Assembly: GCA_012518155.1 (NCBI GenBank)
Contig: JAAYTC010000384.1
Span: 1 to 11,595 of the forward strand
Direction of reading: 5' to 3'
Source: Bacteroidales bacterium
Lineage (GTDB): Bacteria > Bacteroidota > Bacteroidia > Bacteroidales > Dysgonomonadaceae
DNA: 11,595 nucleotides
A program made the position numbers and the translations under genes. The stretch's first letter is position 1. Each line of letters opens with the position of its first letter. The notes under the pieces were generated by a model. The model saw only the letters and a list, made by a program, of their open reading frames with translations. It searched no databases and had not been told where the DNA came from. Below are positions 7,554-11,595 of the stretch, in pieces.

Positions 7554-7597
7554 CCCTCCGAAAAATAGAAGCATCAACGTATAGAGATCAATATAAT

Positions 7598-7855
7598 ATG
7601 AAGAAAGAGATTCATCCCGACAATTATCGTCCAGTCGTTTTCAAGGACATGTCGAACGACGAGATTTTTATTTCCCGGTCCACCGTCAACGCAAGAGAAA
7701 CGATTGATATAGATGGTGTTACGTATCCTTTAGTAAAGCTTGAGATTACAAGCTCATCTCACCCCTTTTATACAGGGAAGCAGAAACTCGTGGATACCGC
7801 GGGCCGCGTAGACAAGTTCATGAGCCGCTATGGCAACCGTAACAAGAAGAAATAA
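7598..7855 (+). CDS. rpmE2: 50S ribosomal protein L31 type B
   Basis: An 85-residue L31 of the large ribosomal subunit. The start MKKEIHPDNYRPVVFKDMS and the block SSSHPFYTGKQKLVDTAGRV are diagnostic. The protein has no cysteine, so it is the zinc-independent (C-minus) type. It is the only L31 in this window; whether a zinc form exists elsewhere cannot be seen. The frame extends upstream to 7502, but that extension would overlap the promoter and lacks homology, so the ATG at 7598 is used. The leader before it is A-rich (gatcaatataat). It is a monocistronic unit with its own strong promoter and terminator. The basic tail ending NRNKKK is typical. Confidence 0.97.
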   Translation: MKKEIHPDNYRPVVFKDMSNDEIFISRSTVNARETIDIDGVTYPLVKLEITSSSHPFYTGKQKLVDTAGRVDKFMSRYGNRNKKK

Positions 7856-7879
7856 AAAACGGTAAATGATCAAAAGTGT

Positions 7880-7916
7880 ACAACGGTGGTCTCTGTGAGG
7901 TCACCGTTGTTTGTTT
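7880..7916 (+). terminator. Rho-independent terminator of rpmE2
   Basis: A 14-bp stem pairs 7880-7893 (acaacggtggtctc) with 7897-7910 (gaggtcaccgttgt) through two G-U pairs around a 3-base loop. The T-rich stretch ttgtttt follows directly. It ends the rpmE2 transcript 25 bases after the stop codon. Confidence 0.85.
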
Positions 7917-7988
7917 TCTGATAAAACAGTTGGTAGAACCACCCCTCAGAAAATTAAATTAATCGTATGAAGTTAACGCAATTTTATG

Positions 7989-7996
7989 TATTTTTG
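7989..7996 (+). promoter_or_regulatory. -7 element for the lnb operon
   Basis: TATTTTTG matches TAnnTTTG fully and lies 65 bases before the lnb ATG, after the rpmE2 terminator. No TTG is found at the expected -33 distance. The transcript would start near 8002 and carry a leader of about 60 bases with possible hairpins. Confidence 0.5.
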
Positions 7997-8016
7997 TCGT
8001 TCTGATGTAAATACCC

Positions 8017-8063
8017 TACCTGTCAGGTGCGCCCTCCTCAGGTAATTGAAACATTGGTTCAAT
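8017..8063 (+). other. Potential alternative hairpins in the lnb leader
   Basis: TACCTG (8017-8022) can pair with CAGGTA (8039-8044). Alternatively ACCT (8018-8021) pairs with AGGT (8025-8028) as a tight hairpin inside the palindrome ACCTGTCAGGT. Separately, ATTGAA (8045-8050) pairs with TTCAAT (8058-8063), whose right arm includes the first two bases of the start codon. All are short and A/T-rich in part, so folding is a suggestion only. Confidence 0.35.
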
Positions 8064-9318
8064 GAAAAGAACGAATAAATCTTTTTTGCTTTTACTCCTA
8101 ATCCTGTTTTGTCAGCCGGCTGCCTCTCAGGTGCAACTGAATGACAGCGCGAAAATAAGCCTGTTGACCGCTTCCCCTTGGTACGAAGCCGTATACGCTT
8201 TCTTTGGACATACCGCTTTGCGGGTGCAGGATGACTCCACCGGAGTTGATGCCGTATTCAACTACGGCTATTTCGACTCATCCCAACCCCACTTTATCTA
8301 CCACTTCATACGGGGAGAAACCGATTACGTGTTGGGAGTTATCACCTACGACCAGTTTATGGCCGAGTATGGTTACAAGGGGCAGGAAGTGGTGGAACAG
8401 GAATTAAACATGATGCCGGATGAAAAACAGGAGTTATACGAGGCGTTGGTTGTCAATGCCCTGCCCGAGAACATGCGGTACCGGTACAACTACTTTCACG
8501 ATAACTGCGCGACACGCCCCCGCGATATGGTGGAAAGGTACGTCGGGGCACCTATCGAATACCCTCCCACGGCACGGGAACAATCTTTCCGCGACTTGGT
8601 ACACGAGCACGTTAGCCACTCTTCTTGGGTAAAATTCGGAATCGATCTGTTGATTGGGAGTGAAGCCGATCAAGTGATTGACACCCGCCAAAAAATGTAT
8701 ATCCCCTCTTACCTGATGAATTCGTTTCAAGGGGCAACAGTTCACCGGCCAGACACGGTGCGGCTCCCATTGGTAGAAAGTTCGCACGTGGTATTGGAAA
8801 GAAATCCGGAAATCAATGCCCCCGGCAAAGAGTTTCCTCTCTCTCCGATGATGACGGCAATAATTTTGCTGTTTTTGGCCATAATAGTCTCCTTGGTACA
8901 AAATATAAAACTCGACAAATCGAAGCTATCACAACTTTTTGACACTTTCCTTTTCGGGGTCACAGGGTTAGGTGGCTTGGTTGTTTTCGTACTCATGTAC
9001 TACTCCGAGCACCCGGCAACCAATCCTAACTGGAATTTCGCGTGGCTACACCCTTTCGCTTTCTTGATCCTATTTTTATTTTGGTCAAAACGAGCCCGCG
9101 GCATCGTTTATTCCTATCATTTCATTAACTTTGCAGTCCTAACGCTTTTCTTGTCGCTTTGGTGGTTGATACCTCAACAACTGCCGCTAGCAACCATTCC
9201 CTTTTCGCTCTGTTTATGGCTCCGTTCTGCCACGCATCTCTACATTCGGCGAAAAGAGAGGATCAAAAATAAGCGTTTCTCTTCGAGCCGAGCGCTCAAG
9301 AGAGGGTGGGGCATATAA
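8062..9318 (+). CDS. lnb: DUF4105/Lnb-type lipoprotein N-acyltransferase
   Basis: A 418-residue membrane protein with the Lnb N-terminal periplasmic domain (former DUF4105). From memory, Bacteroides Lnb is reported as the enzyme that adds the third acyl chain to the N-terminal cysteine of lipoproteins, replacing Lnt, which this phylum lacks. Residues 1-22 form a signal peptide or first span. The periplasmic domain (about 30-250) shows FFGHTALRV with His50, FNYGYFD, HFIRGETDYVLG and YNYFHDNCATRPRD with Cys149, the probable catalytic cysteine. About five membrane spans follow (near 263-285, 296-314, 328-343, 350-372, 376-394), then a basic cytoplasmic tail. It follows the rpmE2 terminator with its own promoter. 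The PafA-like gene begins 28 bases later. The family call is firm; the enzymatic role is by homology. Confidence 0.82.
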   Translation: MKRTNKSFLLLLLILFCQPAASQVQLNDSAKISLLTASPWYEAVYAFFGHTALRVQDDSTGVDAVFNYGYFDSSQPHFIYHFIRGETDYVLGVITYDQFMAEYGYKGQEVVEQELNMMPDEKQELYEALVVNALPENMRYRYNYFHDNCATRPRDMVERYVGAPIEYPPTAREQSFRDLVHEHVSHSSWVKFGIDLLIGSEADQVIDTRQKMYIPSYLMNSFQGATVHRPDTVRLPLVESSHVVLERNPEINAPGKEFPLSPMMTAIILLFLAIIVSLVQNIKLDKSKLSQLFDTFLFGVTGLGGLVVFVLMYYSEHPATNPNWNFAWLHPFAFLILFLFWSKRARGIVYSYHFINFAVLTLFLSLWWLIPQQLPLATIPFSLCLWLRSATHLYIRRKERIKNKRFSSSRALKRGWGI

Positions 9319-9346
9319 TAGGATAGGTAAACGACAATTTGTAATA

Positions 9347-10930
9347 ATGATCAAGGTAATTTCTTCTTTAGTTGCTTTTTTTTCCATCTCTGCGCTTTTT
9401 GCCCAGAGCCCTTCTGCCGAAATACCCAAGCTCGTGGTGGGCATAACCATCGATCAGCTTCGGGGAGATTATTTGGAGATGTTTCGGCACACTTTTGGCA
9501 ATCGAGGTTTTAACCGGTTGTTAAACAATGGATTGGTCTACAGCAACGTCTATTACGATTTTCCTAACCTCGATAAGGCTTCCACCATCACCACGATCTA
9601 TACAGGAGCCACCCCCTCGTATCACGGCATTATCGCTGAAAAAAAATTCCTTGTAAACAGCAATCAGGAGGTCTCCTCCCACCACGACGATAATTACTTG
9701 GGTAATTTTACAACCGAGAAGCTTTCCCCTCTTCCAATTCGGGTTTCCACGCTGGCAGATGAGTTGAAAATTGCCTCCGGGGGACAATCCGATATTTTTG
9801 CTTTTGCGCCCGACCCCTCTCAAGCATTTGCCTCGGGGGGGCACGCGGCCAGTGGAGCCTACTGGATAGAAGAAGAGAACGGGAAATGGGCGACCACCAC
9901 CTTCTACAAAAATAGGCAGCCCCTGGTGGATCAACACAATCGTAGTCCCGAGTCACTCACGTTCACTGCCGGTGGAATCACATGGCGTCCGGCAATCAAT
10001 ATAGAGCAGTATAACGCGTTCCCCTACACCCGGAATCGATACAATTTCCAACACTACCTGGGGAGCGAAAAGGGGGGGAACTACTACCTCTTCAAACAGT
10101 CGCCCTACGTGAACAAAGAGGTGAACGACATGGCGATACGAATGCTTGAATCGGGTGCATTGGGTAAGAGGGTGAACCCCGACTTACTGGCGGTAACCTT
10201 TTACGCGGGATCTTTCCCGAACGCGCTCGATAAAAACTACTCGATCGAGATTCAAGACACCTATTATCGATTAGACCAAGAGCTGGAACGATTGCTTGAT
10301 GCACTCGAAGCAGAAGTGGGACTAAAAAACTGCCTTATCTTCGTGGCATCCACCGGTTACTTCAACGAACAGGAGGTGATACCGGAAGGAATGGTGACCT
10401 CGGGGGGTGATTTTTATCCCGACCGAAGTCAAGCACTTCTCAATATGTACCTGATGGCCCTGTATGGACGGGAACAATGGATAAAAAAGTACTATAACAA
10501 GCAGCTCTTTTTTGATCGGAAACTTTTGGAAGATAATAAGATCGATTTGGCCGAGTTTCAACAGAAAGCCGCTGAATTTCTCGTGCAATCCGCCGGTATT
10601 CAGAATGTGATCACCTCCCAGCAGATGCTTCACGGCGCGTACGACCAAAACGTGCAGTTTCATCGGAACGGCTTTTACAAGGGAATCTCGGGCGACCTAT
10701 TCCTTGAACTACAGCCCGGGTGGAGAGTGATCGACCCGCAATCGAAGGTTCAAGAACGAGGCCACAACAACGCGATCATCGCCCCGGTCATCTTTTTTGG
10801 TAACAATATTAAACCTCAAAAAATTAACCGCACCATCAATGCAACCGAAATCGCACCCAGCGTGTCGTACCGGCTGCGTATACGTGCTCCCAACGCCGCG
10901 CAGGGTGATATCCTTCAGGAGCTTTTCTGA
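9347..10930 (+). CDS. PafA-like alkaline phosphatase family protein, probably catalytically dead
   Basis: A 527-residue exported protein of the alkaline phosphatase superfamily, close to the length of PafA phosphatase (about 546). The signal peptide is residues 1-19, cut before Gln20. Family scaffold is retained: VVGITIDQLRGDYL with metal-type Asp36, IYTGATPSYHGI (84-95), SGGHAASGAYW (163-173), SIEIQDTYYRLDQELERLL, and APVIFFGNNIKP near the C-terminus. Compared with PafA from memory, the nucleophile Thr is Lys77, the following Asn is Glu98, the Lys/Arg pair is Asp156/Ser158, metal Asp/His become Gly288/Asn292, the DHG motif reads Thr336-Gly337-Tyr, and the last metal His is Ile478. The frame is intact, so this looks like a maintained pseudoenzyme and not a decaying gene. 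It probably shares an operon with lnb. Confidence 0.85.
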   Translation: MIKVISSLVAFFSISALFAQSPSAEIPKLVVGITIDQLRGDYLEMFRHTFGNRGFNRLLNNGLVYSNVYYDFPNLDKASTITTIYTGATPSYHGIIAEKKFLVNSNQEVSSHHDDNYLGNFTTEKLSPLPIRVSTLADELKIASGGQSDIFAFAPDPSQAFASGGHAASGAYWIEEENGKWATTTFYKNRQPLVDQHNRSPESLTFTAGGITWRPAINIEQYNAFPYTRNRYNFQHYLGSEKGGNYYLFKQSPYVNKEVNDMAIRMLESGALGKRVNPDLLAVTFYAGSFPNALDKNYSIEIQDTYYRLDQELERLLDALEAEVGLKNCLIFVASTGYFNEQEVIPEGMVTSGGDFYPDRSQALLNMYLMALYGREQWIKKYYNKQLFFDRKLLEDNKIDLAEFQQKAAEFLVQSAGIQNVITSQQMLHGAYDQNVQFHRNGFYKGISGDLFLELQPGWRVIDPQSKVQERGHNNAIIAPVIFFGNNIKPQKINRTINATEIAPSVSYRLRIRAPNAAQGDILQELF

Positions 10931-10976
10931 AACTGGAAATACAAACAGGAAGAAATCTTAATTAAATCATACAAAT

Positions 10977-10998
10977 CAAGCACGGCGTGAGCTGCTTG
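10977..10998 (+). other. Inverted repeat in the secA leader
   Basis: CAAGCA (10977-10982) and TGCTTG (10993-10998) form a perfect 6-bp stem around a 10-base loop, 17 bases before the secA start codon. The following bases (gaataaaaaataa) are A-rich, not a T-run, so it is not a typical terminator. It could be a weak attenuator, a processing site or chance. Confidence 0.3.
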
Positions 10999-11015
10999 GA
11001 ATAAAAAATAACGTT

Positions 11016-11595
11016 ATGGCATTCAATAAAATAATATCAAAACTTTTTGGTAATAAAGCACAACGCGACCTGAGCGAGATCAATCCGGTCGTAAAGAGAA
11101 TACAGGAAGCTTATCCTGCCATTGAGCAGCTATCGAACGACGAGCTTCGCGCGAAGACCAAGGAACTGGAACAGCAGATCAGTGATTATGTTGCTGAAGA
11201 GAAGGCGCAGATTGAGAGCCTTAAAGCAGGCATGGAAGAGATCGAGCTGGACGAGAGGGAAGGGATGTGGAACCAGGTGGATAAACTGGAAAAGGAGATC
11301 ACCGAAAAACAGGAGAAGATACTGAACGAACTGCTCCCGGTGGCTTTCTCTATTATGAAGGATACCGCCCGACGCTTCACTCAAAACAGCGAAGTGGTCG
11401 TCACGGCTACTCAATTCGACCGTGATTTGGCGACAAACCACGATTTCGTGCGTATAGAAGGAGAAAAGGCGATCTACCAAAACCATTGGATGGCGGGTGG
11501 TAACGAGATTACCTGGGATATGATCCACTACGACGTGCAACTCTTCGGGGGGGTAGTACTCCACCAAGGGAAAATCGCGGAGATGGCCACGGGGG
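11016..11595 (+). CDS. secA: Protein translocase ATPase SecA, N-terminal part (cut by window end)
   Basis: The first 193 codons of SecA, the ATPase motor that drives preproteins through SecYEG. The frame is open to the window edge. The N-terminus MAFNKIISKLFGNKAQRDLS and the segment INPVVKRIQEAYPAIEQLSNDELRAKT are typical of SecA (compare E. coli ...LSDEELKGKT). The last residues, YDVQLFGGVVLHQGKIAEMATG, lead into the Walker A motif GEGKT, whose remainder lies past the window. Two insertions relative to E. coli are visible: a charged Glu/Lys-rich coiled-coil at about residues 50-105, and a segment at about 125-170. Both are usual in the larger SecA of Bacteroidota. It starts 85 bases after the PafA-like gene and in the same direction. 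No -7 element was recognised between them. Confidence 0.95.
   Translation, partial: MAFNKIISKLFGNKAQRDLSEINPVVKRIQEAYPAIEQLSNDELRAKTKELEQQISDYVAEEKAQIESLKAGMEEIELDEREGMWNQVDKLEKEITEKQEKILNELLPVAFSIMKDTARRFTQNSEVVVTATQFDRDLATNHDFVRIEGEKAIYQNHWMAGGNEITWDMIHYDVQLFGGVVLHQGKIAEMATG

Noticed and set aside
7502..7597. N-terminal extension of L31 by 32 codons
   Set aside because: It spans the rpmE2 promoter, has no resemblance to L31 and no good start signal.
9521..9937. 138-residue open frame antisense to the PafA-like gene
   Set aside because: Shadow of the sense gene, low-complexity product, no start signal; also rejected for the similar antisense frames in pheS, serS, pncC and lnb.
9347..10930. 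Annotation as an active alkaline phosphatase
   Set aside because: The TDxxH and DHG metal motifs and the nucleophile are absent in the aligned positions.
11130..11567. 145-residue open frame antisense to secA
   Set aside because: The sense strand is unmistakable SecA; the antisense frame arises from codon bias and has no leader or recognised family.
1..11595. CRISPR arrays, tRNA or rRNA genes, insertion sequences, phage or toxin-antitoxin genes
   Set aside because: No spaced repeats, tRNA-like cloverleaf strings, transposase or recombinase motifs were found; gene content is housekeeping and envelope.

Overview
The window is chromosomal DNA from a member of Bacteroidota, most likely order Bacteroidales. 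Four things point there: promoter -7 elements of the TAnnTTTG type instead of sigma70 -10 boxes, A-rich leaders without clear Shine-Dalgarno sequences, lineage-typical families (DUF4831, a DUF4105/Lnb protein, a PafA-like protein, cysteine-free L31), and a SecA with long charged insertions. A family such as Dysgonomonadaceae is possible, but the sequence alone does not settle it. I see no tRNA, rRNA, CRISPR array, transposase or phage gene, so this looks like core genome.

Layout. (1) 85-657 (+): a secreted YceI-like protein, ending at a hairpin shared with the opposing gene. (2) 2676-710 (-): two exported proteins of unknown function, DUF4831 then a DUF3298 lipoprotein, 20 bp apart and probably one operon. 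(3) 3804-2785 (-): pheS, divergent from (4) tilS, 3968-5284 (+). (5) 5399-5536 (+): an unannotated 45-residue single-span membrane protein. (6) serS, 5670-6944 (+), tail to tail with pncC, 7457-6957 (-). (7) rpmE2, 7598-7855 (+), with the best promoter and the best terminator in the window. (8) 8062 to the window end (+): lnb (DUF4105), a PafA-like protein, and secA, which is cut by the window edge.

How the genes fit together. The middle is a translation block: two aminoacyl-tRNA synthetases, the tRNA-Ile lysidine modifier and ribosomal protein L31, plus the NAD-salvage enzyme PncC. The right end is an envelope block: a probable lipoprotein N-acyltransferase, an exported alkaline-phosphatase-fold protein and the Sec motor.

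The most interesting observation is that the PafA-like protein keeps the fold and the scaffold motifs of the family. By alignment from memory it has lost the nucleophile, the Lys/Arg pair and all metal ligands except one Asp. It is an intact, probably co-transcribed pseudo-phosphatase between lnb and secA.
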